Positions 39,523 through 48,502 of a stretch of DNA of 64,000 bases are shown in pieces. Position 1 is the stretch's first letter. Every line of letters begins with the position of its first letter. Under the pieces are notes generated by a model. That model searched no databases. It was given only the letters and a program-made list of their open reading frames with translations, and had not been told where the DNA came from. Location of the stretch: assembly GCF_003265995.1 (NCBI RefSeq), contig NZ_MVJN01000001.1, positions 433,486 to 497,485 on the forward strand, read 5' to 3'. The stretch comes from Legionella quinlivanii. Lineage in GTDB: Bacteria; Pseudomonadota; Gammaproteobacteria; Legionellales; Legionellaceae. Both the position numbers and the translations under genes were made by a program.

Positions 39523-41805
39523 TCAGATTCCAAACTCGGCAGCCCTTTCCTTAAGAATTTCACCACTCATCGGCACGGTAACGGCTTTACACAAACTTTC
39601 ATCAGGGAACTGATAATCCCGGGCCAGATTGGCATTTTGTTTAAAGACCAGAACCTGTTTGTGATGTCCATCAGTTTCACTGATTGGACTTGCACCGCGT
39701 TTAAAATAACGTATCACGGGCAGTTGTCTGCCTTCATCCAGCTGCTGCAGCTGCCATTTAAAATCCTGGTTAACCAATGCCAGATTGGTATACAGGCGTT
39801 GCGAGGAAGCAAACATTTCCTCTTCCGAAGGGAACTCCTGTCCTTCATCAAGCTCTAGCCACATCTCCATTTTCTCAGACCCTTCATCGTCATGATAAAC
39901 ATAAAACGCTTTTTTAAGTACCTGTGACTTGAGTTCCTCGTCATCGGTGATTGCCCGTTCCAGCTCCGTGAAAGCCAGATTGGCCCCGTTATAAACTACG
40001 GTAGACTCGCGTCCCCAGACAAACATCAAAGGAAGATTGGTTTTAGGTTTATTGAAAATACCATATTTAGCCATCACTGCCTGAACGTCACTGCAGGCAT
40101 AAAGGCGGCCTTCATCTCCCAATTTATAGCGCACGCGCTGGGAGGATTGGTAATCGTGAGTACAGGTAAAGATTAGTTGGTTATTTTCATCGCATTCCAC
40201 ATGATAGTTCATCGTATCATAATGAAATACCATCGGAATGCCTTTATTCTCCCCAAAGAGCTCGCGAGCTAGTCCCGGGTGTTTTTCAAGTGCCTTGCGC
40301 AGTGCTATCTCAAATTCAGTTTCAACACCCAGATTAATATCAAGATCTGACGCACCGTAAGAGGAGTAGATTTGGTTGAACCCTTTTTCTATCAGCAATT
40401 CACGCATTGCCTCTGAAATGGCCTGCCCTCCAACTACACCAATTGCCGAAAAATCCTCAAACTGATAGCCTTTACTTTCAACATACGCGGTCAAATCCTT
40501 TAAAAAGGGTGGATAGCCGGCAATAATGATCTGCTGCTTGTCCTTGTTTAACTCGGCTGCCATCCGTCGGATTTCAGATTTATACCGCTGAACAAGCTCA
40601 GCAGTTCGGCCCTCACTTTGCTGGAATGCTTCTTTCAAAGCATCATATAAGTCCAGATCACGGTTTTTTAAAACCTTGGCCAAAGTATCCTTAATTAACT
40701 TGCCAATCAGCTCTTTATCGCCGTCTGTGATTTTTCCTGGATGTTTATTCTGCCACCTGTCTAATGCCTGCTCTCGTAAATCAGTGTCATAGCGAGCTCT
40801 GAGAACCAACTCCTCCAGAATCTTTTCTTTATCGCAACCGGTAGCAAATACACTGCCGGTATTTCGCATCAGCTCATAGGTAGTTAAACCCGTTGCCCAG
40901 GGGCCCAGTGCAAAAGCATCAATATAATGAAGTTTGCGATCACCAAACTGAATTTTTGCAGCTAATTGCAATGATTCTTTTACAAGCTCAACCTCTTCAT
41001 GGCTGCGGACCCATGCAGTAGGCTTTCCAGTGGTGCCGGTTGAGGTATCCACTTTCGCTTTTGCAGGAAATTTACCATGACGATGCGTTCTGTTCTCGTG
41101 TTTATCATTATGTTTAATATAATTTTCTTTTGTGGTAACCGGGAGGTCAGAAAATGTGGTTTCAGAATTAATTGTACATTTGAAGCGTGATAAATGCTCT
41201 TTGTATGCAGGAATCTCTTTATAGGCTTGCTTAGCTCGTTTCTTGGCCAATACTTCTCCGGCCTCAAAAATGTCTTTTTCCGTACGTACAAAAAGAAAAC
41301 GAGCTTTAATCCGGTTTACGCCGCTAATCGTTTTTTTATACAACCAACTCAGAAAGCCGCCTTTCAGGCTATCGCCAATCGCATTGCGCCAATTGCTGAT
41401 TTTTCTCTTGTTATGTTCTCCAGCATGTCGTAAACGCTCACCAGCCATCCCCTGAGCTTTAGCGGTATCTCGATTTTCGTAGTCATCTGTCCAGAATTGC
41501 GATTGAAGAGTGGCGATCAGGTCTGCATCCTTCATTCCTTTAGGATTTTTAATACCAAGGTATTTGATAAGACTGTTTCGATTGACCCTAAATGTAGATA
41601 ATTCTTCAGTACCATCCTGATTAATTTTTTTAGCATTGATTTTTATTGTTTTATAAGCTAATGAACCAAATCCACTGTGGAGAGTAACCCCATTTTTTCC
41701 TAATTCATTTCTGGGATTGGTAGCGCCATTTTTAAATAAAAGTCTTTCACCGTATTCAGAATGAGAGAACAAAATCACGGGGCTATCGATCGAATAAGCA
41801 GCCAT
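39523..41805 (-). CDS. PaaK/F390 synthetase-like adenylate-forming protein, candidate effector
   Basis: This 760-residue protein has a novel N-terminal region (about 1-190) and then a PaaK/coenzyme F390 synthetase-like domain. LPVTTKENY (221-229) and the phosphate loop STGTTGKPTAW (255-265) are clear, SSYGASDLDIN resembles the acyl/AMP-binding motif, and VWGRESTVVYNG the hinge motif. Such enzymes activate a carboxylate with ATP. There is no signal peptide or membrane helix. The length exceeds PaaK (about 440) by some 300 residues. A PmrA-like tandem TTAAT box lies at 41851-41870, pointing to a Dot/Icm effector; the target is unknown. Confidence 0.75.
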   Translation of the reverse strand: MAAYSIDSPVILFSHSEYGERLLFKNGATNPRNELGKNGVTLHSGFGSLAYKTIKINAKKINQDGTEELSTFRVNRNSLIKYLGIKNPKGMKDADLIATLQSQFWTDDYENRDTAKAQGMAGERLRHAGEHNKRKISNWRNAIGDSLKGGFLSWLYKKTISGVNRIKARFLFVRTEKDIFEAGEVLAKKRAKQAYKEIPAYKEHLSRFKCTINSETTFSDLPVTTKENYIKHNDKHENRTHRHGKFPAKAKVDTSTGTTGKPTAWVRSHEEVELVKESLQLAAKIQFGDRKLHYIDAFALGPWATGLTTYELMRNTGSVFATGCDKEKILEELVLRARYDTDLREQALDRWQNKHPGKITDGDKELIGKLIKDTLAKVLKNRDLDLYDALKEAFQQSEGRTAELVQRYKSEIRRMAAELNKDKQQIIIAGYPPFLKDLTAYVESKGYQFEDFSAIGVVGGQAISEAMRELLIEKGFNQIYSSYGASDLDINLGVETEFEIALRKALEKHPGLARELFGENKGIPMVFHYDTMNYHVECDENNQLIFTCTHDYQSSQRVRYKLGDEGRLYACSDVQAVMAKYGIFNKPKTNLPLMFVWGRESTVVYNGANLAFTELERAITDDEELKSQVLKKAFYVYHDDEGSEKMEMWLELDEGQEFPSEEEMFASSQRLYTNLALVNQDFKWQLQQLDEGRQLPVIRYFKRGASPISETDGHHKQVLVFKQNANLARDYQFPDESLCKAVTVPMSGEILKERAAEFGI

Positions 41806-41850
41806 ACTTTTTCCATTAACTTGCTAAAAGAGTGCTTATTTAATCAAAAA

Positions 41851-41870
41851 ATTATTAACAGAATATTAAA
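41851..41870 (-). promoter_or_regulatory. PmrA-like tandem box before the PaaK-like gene
   Basis: On the minus strand TTTAATATT, CT, GTTAATAAT gives two TTAAT half-sites with an 11 bp period, as in the Legionella PmrA consensus (cTTAATatT, two bases, cTTAATatT). GATTAAAT follows five bases later as a -10 candidate (41845-41838). The start codon is about 33 bases further. Confidence 0.65.
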
Positions 41871-41896
41871 AAGAGTTTTTATATGCAGGACTGAAA

Positions 41897-41931
41897 GTTA
41901 CCTACTGCGGACATCGCCCGCAGTAGGTAAC
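41897..41931 (-). terminator. Strong hairpin after the RCC1 gene
   Basis: GTTACCTACTGCGG and CCGCAGTAGGTAAC form a 14 bp perfect stem with a 7-base loop, 14 bases after the RCC1-protein stop. Only TTT follows on the minus strand, so it may act partly as a 3' stabiliser. Confidence 0.7.
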
Positions 41932-41944
41932 AATTTATTGAGAA

Positions 41945-43834
41945 CTAAGAAACAATCGCACAACTTATGGCCGCTGAACCATGCTCGAGCAGTCCAATGC
42001 CGTTCGTTAAACCAAGCACTGTTTGCGCTGAAGTATAGATATCCGGCGGAACAGAGGGCGGAGGCGGCGCATTCCCAAGTCCCAACTGGCCAAATTCATT
42101 TTTACCCCAGCATTGCATCTGACCATTAATCAGAAGAGCACAGGCATGCACCAGACCGGAACTCACATCAATTGCAGGTGCGCTAATTCCCAAAACCATA
42201 GTCGGGAATGGGCTATTGTCAAGCGTACCATTACCCAACTGGGCAGCATTATTTAATCCCCAGGCATATACCAAACCATTGCTGCCAAGCGCTGTAGTAT
42301 GAAAGCCTCGACCTGACAAATCAGTAATGCCGGATAATACGCCAACGTTGTTAACTCCCACAACGGTTGTTGGAGTGGGTACTGACGGACTGAATTGCCC
42401 CATGCCCACCTGCCCCACATTGTTCACTCCCCAGCATTTGACCTGAGTATTCGCTAAAAGCGCACAGGAGGTAAAACTCGAGGTGGTAATGGCAATGGCA
42501 TTATCAACGCCTATTACCGGAGCAGCGGGGAAAAACTGAGGCAGAGGCGCGGTTGTACCATTTCCTAACTGACCGAAGTCATTCCCTCCCCAACAGGATA
42601 CCTGCCCGTTTGCGAGCACAGCGCAAGTATGATAAAAGCCGGCGCTGACTTCGACCGCGTTAGTAATTCCAGCCACAGTCACAGGCGTGCTGCTGTTCGT
42701 GGTCAGACCATTTCCTAACTGGCCTACGTTATTAGCACCCCAGCACTGTACCGTACCATTGGCGAGCACTGCGCAGGCATGCGTCTCACCCGCACTAATA
42801 TCCACAGCAGTATTGATTCCAATTACGTTGACAGCCGTTAAGGAAGTAGCTCCAGGAAGTGGAGCGCCATTTCCTAACTGACCCAGGTTATTAGCACCCC
42901 AGCACTGAACCTGGCCTGTAGCCAACATGGAGCAGGTATAGGTAGAACCGCCGCTTATCTCGGTAGCATTGGTAATTCCCAGAACCACACTCAATGGGTC
43001 TGCTGGAGAAGTTACAGGAAGCGCTGGAGGTGTTGTTGTACCATTCCCCAGTTGTCCGGTATTATTCTCCCCCCAACATTGCACAGGACCTACAGGGCCA
43101 ATTTCGACCGACAATGGCAAGGGACTGTTATCCGCATTTAAACCCGTTGCAGTAATCACGAAATTATTCGAGAAGACCGGCGAGGGAATGTTATAGCTAA
43201 TGTTACAACTGCTATTGGGTAATAAGCTGGCGCCACAGCCATTAGAGAAATAAGCGTTGTAGGGCGCTGGAATGCTTATCTGTAAATTGGTAACCGTATT
43301 AATTCCAGTATTGCTTAATGTAATATTACCACTGGTATCGGTCAGTAAATCAACATTAGTTACCGGAACCCCATTGTAAAGCCACAGCAGGTGTCCGCTG
43401 GTCGCAGCAACTACACTGATATTTAAAATTTCCAGAGCGCTTGGCCGGGAACACAGAAAAGGATCAGGGCTATTATTTCCAGGTCCAAAGGTTTTGCAAA
43501 TCACGGGACCATCATGAATACCGCTGACAGGTAATTGGCTGCCATTAACTTGCAGAGCAAGCACACAGGTTTGTCCCGGATTCAAATAAAACGGATTACT
43601 GCAAGTGCCTGCATTGACCACCTGAGCAATACCCGGCAGAGGCTGCATGGTGAGCATACGGGGAATGCTGGTATTATTTCGTACCAGATAACTGACAGAG
43701 GATGAAGCATTGGATGGAACTTGTAAGACTGTAGGGCTCAGAGGGGCCAGGCCAAATTTTGGAATTGCCGCATCAACCACCCCGGAAAAAATCAAACTGG
43801 TAAAAAAACCAGCTTTTAACCATTGTTTTATCAC
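41945..43834 (-). CDS. Secreted RCC1-repeat protein
   Basis: The 629-residue precursor has a signal peptide (ending VVDAA), a beta-rich N-terminal region (about 30-245) with several cysteines, then seven RCC1-type blades around a QCWGxNNxGQLGNG core (for example CWGENNTGQLGNGTT and CWGKNEFGQLGLGN). RCC1 blades usually form a propeller; in eukaryotes this is a Ran exchange factor fold. The signal peptide points to export through Sec, unlike the cytosolic Dot/Icm effectors of this fold. The start is a GTG preceded by AAGGA. Repeated blades make the DNA locally repetitive. It probably acts at the cell surface or outside. Confidence 0.8.
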   Translation of the reverse strand: MIKQWLKAGFFTSLIFSGVVDAAIPKFGLAPLSPTVLQVPSNASSSVSYLVRNNTSIPRMLTMQPLPGIAQVVNAGTCSNPFYLNPGQTCVLALQVNGSQLPVSGIHDGPVICKTFGPGNNSPDPFLCSRPSALEILNISVVAATSGHLLWLYNGVPVTNVDLLTDTSGNITLSNTGINTVTNLQISIPAPYNAYFSNGCGASLLPNSSCNISYNIPSPVFSNNFVITATGLNADNSPLPLSVEIGPVGPVQCWGENNTGQLGNGTTTPPALPVTSPADPLSVVLGITNATEISGGSTYTCSMLATGQVQCWGANNLGQLGNGAPLPGATSLTAVNVIGINTAVDISAGETHACAVLANGTVQCWGANNVGQLGNGLTTNSSTPVTVAGITNAVEVSAGFYHTCAVLANGQVSCWGGNDFGQLGNGTTAPLPQFFPAAPVIGVDNAIAITTSSFTSCALLANTQVKCWGVNNVGQVGMGQFSPSVPTPTTVVGVNNVGVLSGITDLSGRGFHTTALGSNGLVYAWGLNNAAQLGNGTLDNSPFPTMVLGISAPAIDVSSGLVHACALLINGQMQCWGKNEFGQLGLGNAPPPPSVPPDIYTSAQTVLGLTNGIGLLEHGSAAISCAIVS

Positions 43835-43946
43835 CTTTTTATCCTTAAAAAATTGGGATGAGCGATATTACCTTAAATAAAAAACTAATAACAGATCGAA
43901 CTATTCCCCCCTTTCAATGCTGCATTATTCCAAGAGATGTCAGTAT

Positions 43947-44981
43947 CTAGAATATTGACTTGTTAATCGCGATTTCACGGGCCGTGTGCCTGGCTATCAA
44001 ATCCTGATTAACCAACTGGGTCAAATGCTGATCCAGTGTCTGCATTCCTCTGCTTTGTCCTGTCTGAATTGAAGAATACATCTGAGCCACTTTATCTTCA
44101 CGAATCAGATTTCTGATTGCAGAGTTGCACATCATAATTTCCAGAGCAGCCAGTCGTCCTCCGCCTCGCTTTTTTAACAGTGTTTGTGCTATCACCGCCT
44201 GTAAAGATTCAGAAAGCATTGTGCGGATCATTGATTTTTCATCACCAGGGAACACATCAATAATTCGATTAATTGTTTTGGTTGCTGAATTCGTGTGTAG
44301 AGTTCCAAACACTAAATGGCCTGTCTCTGCTGCGGTCATCGCCAGACGAATGGTTTCGAGATCTCTAAGCTCACCGACAAGAATGATATCAGGGTCTTCT
44401 CGCAGGGCAGAACGCAAGGCAGCACCGAAACTGTGTGTGTCGCGATGCACTTCCCGTTGATTGACGAGGCATTTTTTGCTGGTATGCAAAAACTCAATAG
44501 GGTCTTCGATGGTTAGAATATGATCGTAGCGATTTGAGTTAATGTAATCAATCACCGCTGCCAGTGTGGTGCTTTTTCCTGAACCTGTAGGACCAGTAAC
44601 CAATACCAGCCCCTTGGGAAACGAGGCAATTTCGGTAAACACAGGCGGCAATCCCAAATCTTCCATGCTCAGAATTTTGGAAGGAATGGTTCTGAATACC
44701 GCCCCTGCACCGCGAGCCTGATTAAAGGCATTAACCCTGAAGCGCGCCAGATTTGCAATTTCAAAAGAAAAATCTGTTTCCAGATGCTCTTCATACTCCT
44801 TGCGCTGCTTGTCATTCATAATATCATAAATGATTTTGATTACCTCTTTATGCTCCAGGGGGGGGATATTGATTTTTCTCAAATCACCGTCAACCCGAAT
44901 CATAGGAGGCATTCCGGCGGACAAATGCAAATCAGAGGAGTTGTTTTTAACAGAAAAAGCCAGCAGCTCGGCAATATCCAT
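43947..44981 (-). CDS. pilT: Type IV pilus retraction ATPase PilT
   Basis: PilT powers pilus retraction for twitching and DNA uptake. It has 344 residues. Walker A is GPTGSGKSTT, the Asp box and Walker B (DPDIILVGELRD) follow, and the PilT-specific AIRNLIREDK lies near the C-terminus. It forms a cytoplasmic hexamer. It diverges from yggS-proC, the common gamma-proteobacterial arrangement. Confidence 0.96.
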   Translation of the reverse strand: MDIAELLAFSVKNNSSDLHLSAGMPPMIRVDGDLRKINIPPLEHKEVIKIIYDIMNDKQRKEYEEHLETDFSFEIANLARFRVNAFNQARGAGAVFRTIPSKILSMEDLGLPPVFTEIASFPKGLVLVTGPTGSGKSTTLAAVIDYINSNRYDHILTIEDPIEFLHTSKKCLVNQREVHRDTHSFGAALRSALREDPDIILVGELRDLETIRLAMTAAETGHLVFGTLHTNSATKTINRIIDVFPGDEKSMIRTMLSESLQAVIAQTLLKKRGGGRLAALEIMMCNSAIRNLIREDKVAQMYSSIQTGQSRGMQTLDQHLTQLVNQDLIARHTAREIAINKSIF

Positions 44982-45104
44982 ATAGTGCTCTAAGTCATTC
45001 GAATAATTGCAAGATTAACTCAGGATGCTGCTCAGAGCAAATTCATCGATGAACCAAAACCTTTCGGCTTGAAGAAGAAATTATGTGTCCCGCTGTACAA
45101 ACTG

Positions 45105-45190
45105 TGTCATTCCCGCGCAGGCGGGAATCAATTTTTATCACGACTCCTGTGCCAAATCATCAATGGATTTCCGCCTGCGCGGAAATGACA
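45105..45190. repeat. 86 bp palindromic repeat, family D
   Basis: TGTCATTCCCGCGCAGGCGG at the left faces CCGCCTGCGCGGAAATGACA at the right. It lies in the 293-base gap between pilT and yggS. It can be read through in frame with yggS, which falsely lengthens that gene by about 64 codons. Confidence 0.85.
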
Positions 45191-45274
45191 GGGGAGTCAG
45201 ACAGATACATCCGCTTGAAGGCTATTCTTGCTGAATCAAAATCAGTTATGATGTTGCTATTTATGAATCTGAAA

Positions 45275-45958
45275 ATGACTATAGCTCAGCGAATTATCCG
45301 GATAAAAAATCATATTCAAAAGCTTGAAGCCGAATTCCACCGGCCATCAGGCAGTGTCACCCTGCTTGCAGTCAGCAAAGGCCACAGCAGTGAATCGATT
45401 CGCCAGGCGCAGGCAGCAGGATTAAATGAATTCGGCGAAAACTACTGGCAGGAAGCTCAGAAAAAGATCTCTGAATTACGAGATCTGCCAATCCGCTGGC
45501 ATTTTATTGGAGCTATTCAGAGCAATAAAGCTGCAGAAATCGCAGCCTGTGTTGGCTGGGTTCACAGTGTAGACAGAGAAAAAACCGCCCGCCTGCTCAG
45601 CATGCATCGCCCTGCTTCAATGCCGCCTCTAAAAATCTGCATTCAGGTGAAGCTTGACCAGGAAGCCAGTAAATCAGGGATTACGCCAGAGGAATTAGCG
45701 CCGCTTGCCAGATTAATCACCGAACTGCCCCGTCTTAAGCTTTGCGGCCTGATGGCGATTCCCATGCCTCGTGAGAATGAAACCGAACAATATCAAAGTC
45801 TTTTGCGGCTGTCTCAGCTGCTTGACAAACTCAATCAGCAAACTGGGCTTAAGCTCAATACTCTCTCAATGGGAATGAGTGATGACATGGATGCTGCGAT
45901 TAGAGCAGGGAGCACTATGATTAGAATAGGCCGAGCTATTTTTGGAGAGCGTCAATGA
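45275..45958 (+). CDS. yggS: PLP homeostasis protein (YggS/PROSC family)
   Basis: YggS binds pyridoxal phosphate and balances free vitamin B6; it has no known enzyme activity. From ATG 45275 it has 227 residues, close to the family norm, starting MTIAQRIIRIKNHI. PLP lysine is in LLAVSKGH, and FGENYWQEA, WHFIGAIQSNK, LSMGMSDDMDAAI and GSTMIRIGRAIFG follow. ATG 45263 is an alternative. The open frame continues up to 45083 only because a palindromic repeat is open in that frame. It overlaps proC by four bases. Confidence 0.93.
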   Translation: MTIAQRIIRIKNHIQKLEAEFHRPSGSVTLLAVSKGHSSESIRQAQAAGLNEFGENYWQEAQKKISELRDLPIRWHFIGAIQSNKAAEIAACVGWVHSVDREKTARLLSMHRPASMPPLKICIQVKLDQEASKSGITPEELAPLARLITELPRLKLCGLMAIPMPRENETEQYQSLLRLSQLLDKLNQQTGLKLNTLSMGMSDDMDAAIRAGSTMIRIGRAIFGERQ

Positions 45959-46755
45959 AAATAAGTATCATTGGTTATGGTAATATGGCAAAAGCCCTGG
46001 CGCACAATTTAATCACTCAGCCAGACATTCAATTAGCTGTTTCTTCACCTTCTTTAAAAAAAGAACAATTACCAAACGGATTATTCACTGATTTTAACAA
46101 CAAAGCGATTATTGAAAAGGCAGATCTGGTCGTCCTGGCGATCAAACCATTTAAAGTGAATGAAGTACTTACCGAAATTGGAGGGCATCTGCCTGAACAA
46201 GCCGTTTTACTGTCAGTGGCGGCCGGTATCAGCCTTGAGCACCTGGCTCGATACTGCCCAAAGACCCAGGCTATCGTCAGGAGCATGCCCAATACTCCGA
46301 TTGCAGTTGGCAAGGGCGTTACGGCACTGGTTGCCAATCCCCAAATCAGTGAAAAACAACGTCAGCAAGTTGAGCGCCTGTTTAACTCCGGAGGCTATGC
46401 TTTCTGGATTGAAAATGAGGAACTTCTCAATCCCATTACCGCCTTGTCAGGCAGCGGGCCGGCCTATGTCTATTTGTTTTTGGAAGCGCTGACTGAAGGC
46501 TCAGAAAAGCTGGGGATCCACAGAGCGCAGGCAGAACTTATCGCTAAACAGACCATTCTGGGAGCAATTGATTTGCTAAATAGCACACAATCATCTCCAG
46601 AAGCCTTGAGGCAGAATGTCACCTCGGCAGGCGGCACTACAGCAGCTGCACTGGATGTACTGCAGAAAGGACAGTTTAAGCAATTGATTGAGAACGCACT
46701 TCAAAAAGCGTCTGAGCGAGCTCAGGAATTGGGCGAATCACTCAATACCCTTTAA
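45955..46755 (+). CDS. proC: Pyrroline-5-carboxylate reductase
   Basis: ProC makes proline from pyrroline-5-carboxylate with NAD(P)H. It has 266 residues: the nucleotide-binding start ISIIGYGNMAKAL, VRSMPNTPIAVGKG, and the C-terminal signature SPEALRQNVTSAGGTTAAAL. It is coupled to yggS by ATGA. In many relatives yggT comes next; here three other genes intervene. Confidence 0.96.
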   Translation: MKISIIGYGNMAKALAHNLITQPDIQLAVSSPSLKKEQLPNGLFTDFNNKAIIEKADLVVLAIKPFKVNEVLTEIGGHLPEQAVLLSVAAGISLEHLARYCPKTQAIVRSMPNTPIAVGKGVTALVANPQISEKQRQQVERLFNSGGYAFWIENEELLNPITALSGSGPAYVYLFLEALTEGSEKLGIHRAQAELIAKQTILGAIDLLNSTQSSPEALRQNVTSAGGTTAAALDVLQKGQFKQLIENALQKASERAQELGESLNTL

Positions 46756-46802
46756 TCCAGGAAGTGTTTATACTTAAAATCAGTGATCTCAAGGAGAATA
46801 AG

Positions 46803-47090
46803 ATGTCTGATATTCAATCACCTCAGCTGGCGGAAATGATTTCCACTTTAGTGGCTGAGGCAGAAAATAATAATACTCTGAAAAAACAACTGATTGATAA
46901 ACCCAAAGAAACTTTAAAAAGCAGGGGAATCATAATCGAAGGTTACCGTATTGTGGTAGAAGACAATCCCGGATATCCATTGTTTTTTGCCCTGGAACCT
47001 GAAAACATTCACTCATTATCGACACCTCTTGTCGAGCCACCTGAGGATTCATTTCGTGACTCGCATTTTCTTGATTGTCAACACTATTAA
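46803..47090 (+). CDS. NHLP-type leader peptide protein (possible RiPP precursor)
   Basis: This 95-residue protein starts at ATG 46803 with a strong AAGGAG. Its pattern of a helix (LAEMISTLVAEAENNNTLKK), then IDKPKETLKSRGI, then YRIVVEDNPGYPLFFALEP resembles the nitrile hydratase-alpha-like (NHLP) leader domain, where a DPxxxL helix is followed by vrVveDtp and a beta strand. Such domains normally precede a core peptide that is modified and exported. The last 25 residues (after PENIHSLS) contain one cysteine, several Ser/Thr and two histidines. No YcaO, lanthionine or radical SAM gene is adjacent; the next gene is a UbiD-type decarboxylase, 14 bases away. Nitrile hydratase itself is ruled out by size. 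Confidence 0.6.
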   Translation: MSDIQSPQLAEMISTLVAEAENNNTLKKQLIDKPKETLKSRGIIIEGYRIVVEDNPGYPLFFALEPENIHSLSTPLVEPPEDSFRDSHFLDCQHY

Positions 47091-47104
47091 CCCAGGGATG
47101 GACT

Positions 47105-48502
47105 ATGAATAACCTTCGTGACTGGCTTGACAGGCTGTTTAGTACTGAGCGTTTGATGATTTGTAAAACCGGCGCTGATCCAAAATTTGAAGTGATGACC
47201 TGGATAGAACAATTTGAAGGCAAGAAAGCCTGTTTTTTCCCAGATCCACTTGGGCATTCTGTTCCTATTGTCTCTGGAACACTGGGCCAGCGTGCCTGGG
47301 CTGCAGAAGCCATGAATGTCAGACAAGAGGAAATGCTCGGTCACATTCAAAATGCTTTGCACAAGCCTCTCCCCTGGGCAGTCGTCAATCAGGAGCAAGC
47401 CCCCGTTCATGAGATTATTCATGACAAGTCAATTGACTTGTTAAAGCTTTTTCCTATTGTAACTCATCATGAAAAAGATGTGGGTCCCTATATTACGTCT
47501 GGACTGGTGCATGGTTTGAATTTAAAAACAGGCAAGCAAAATACCTCCATTAATCGCTTGCAGGTCCATGCACCTGACAAGTTAGGTATTCTCATGCTGC
47601 CTCGTGATCTGCACGCCTATTATCAGGATGCAGAAAGTATGGGGAAGCCTCTCCCTGTGACCATAACGATAGGCCATGATCCGGTCACTAAAATGGCATC
47701 ACAAATGATTGCTCCCCGCGATCAATCCGAACTTGAAATTGCAGGCGCTTTGATGGGAAGACCTTTATCTGTTGTGAAGTCTTATACCAATGATGTATAT
47801 ATCCCAGCCGAAGCCGAAATTGCTATCGAAGGATTGGTGTTACCCGGAGTAAGAGCGCTGGAAGGACCGTTTGGTGAATTTCCAAAATACTATAGCGGCA
47901 GTTCGATGCTGCCTGTTATTCAGATTCAATGCATCACCCACCGGCGTAAACCGATTTTTGAAACCAATCACCCTTCCGGGCTGGAGAATGTCGTTCTGGG
48001 CGGAGTGCCCCGCGAAGCCTCTTTGCTGGAAAGAATTCGTGTTAATTTCCCCAATGTCATTGACATAAGATTAACAACGGGCGGATTAGGACGTTACCAC
48101 CTGGTGGTTAAGATGAAAAAAACTAATTTGGGTGAAGCCAAAAATGTGATTTGCTGCGCATTTGGATGCCATTATGACATCAAACTGGTGGTTGTGGTGG
48201 ATGATGACATTAATATTGACGATCCGAATGACATCGAATGGGCTATTGCTACTCGCTTTCAGGCAGAGCGTGACCTGGTTGTTGTGAACGGAGCCCTTGG
48301 CTCAAAACTCGATCCCTCGATTAAAAAACATATGATCAGTTCAAAAGTGGGAATAGACGCCACCGCCTATCTGGATGAAATAGACAAATTTTATGTCACA
48401 CGCGTTCCCTCACCCGCTCATTATGTTTTTGAAGAGTCCGGCAGTCAGGGGATTGAAGCGTTTAAAGAATATTTGGCTAAATCGGATAATGAGTCATCAT
48501 GA
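47105..48502 (+). CDS. UbiD-family (prenylated FMN) decarboxylase
   Basis: UbiD enzymes reversibly decarboxylate unsaturated or aromatic acids with prenylated FMN. From ATG 47105 it has 465 residues. The R-E-E catalytic set is visible: SINRLQV (R151) and EGPFGE (E253, E258). Also present are DVGPYIT, EIAGALMGRPL and PAEAEIAIEG. Its substrate is unknown, and it need not be the ubiquinone enzyme: it sits between a leader-like peptide and an exported phytase-like protein, overlapping the latter by ATGA. The UbiX partner that makes the cofactor is not in this window. Confidence 0.88.
   Translation: MNNLRDWLDRLFSTERLMICKTGADPKFEVMTWIEQFEGKKACFFPDPLGHSVPIVSGTLGQRAWAAEAMNVRQEEMLGHIQNALHKPLPWAVVNQEQAPVHEIIHDKSIDLLKLFPIVTHHEKDVGPYITSGLVHGLNLKTGKQNTSINRLQVHAPDKLGILMLPRDLHAYYQDAESMGKPLPVTITIGHDPVTKMASQMIAPRDQSELEIAGALMGRPLSVVKSYTNDVYIPAEAEIAIEGLVLPGVRALEGPFGEFPKYYSGSSMLPVIQIQCITHRRKPIFETNHPSGLENVVLGGVPREASLLERIRVNFPNVIDIRLTTGGLGRYHLVVKMKKTNLGEAKNVICCAFGCHYDIKLVVVVDDDINIDDPNDIEWAIATRFQAERDLVVVNGALGSKLDPSIKKHMISSKVGIDATAYLDEIDKFYVTRVPSPAHYVFEESGSQGIEAFKEYLAKSDNESS

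Noticed and set aside
39392..39858. Two plus-strand frames near the end of the PaaK-like gene
   Set aside because: They cover a palindromic repeat and the antisense of a well-supported gene.
42000..43100. Periodic DNA repeats that could suggest a CRISPR or satellite
   Set aside because: They are in-frame codons of RCC1 blades with variable length and no conserved spacer structure.
45083..45274. A 64-codon N-terminal extension of YggS
   Set aside because: The extension is a translation of the 86 bp palindromic repeat and adjacent DNA. The family starts at the MTIAQRI region.
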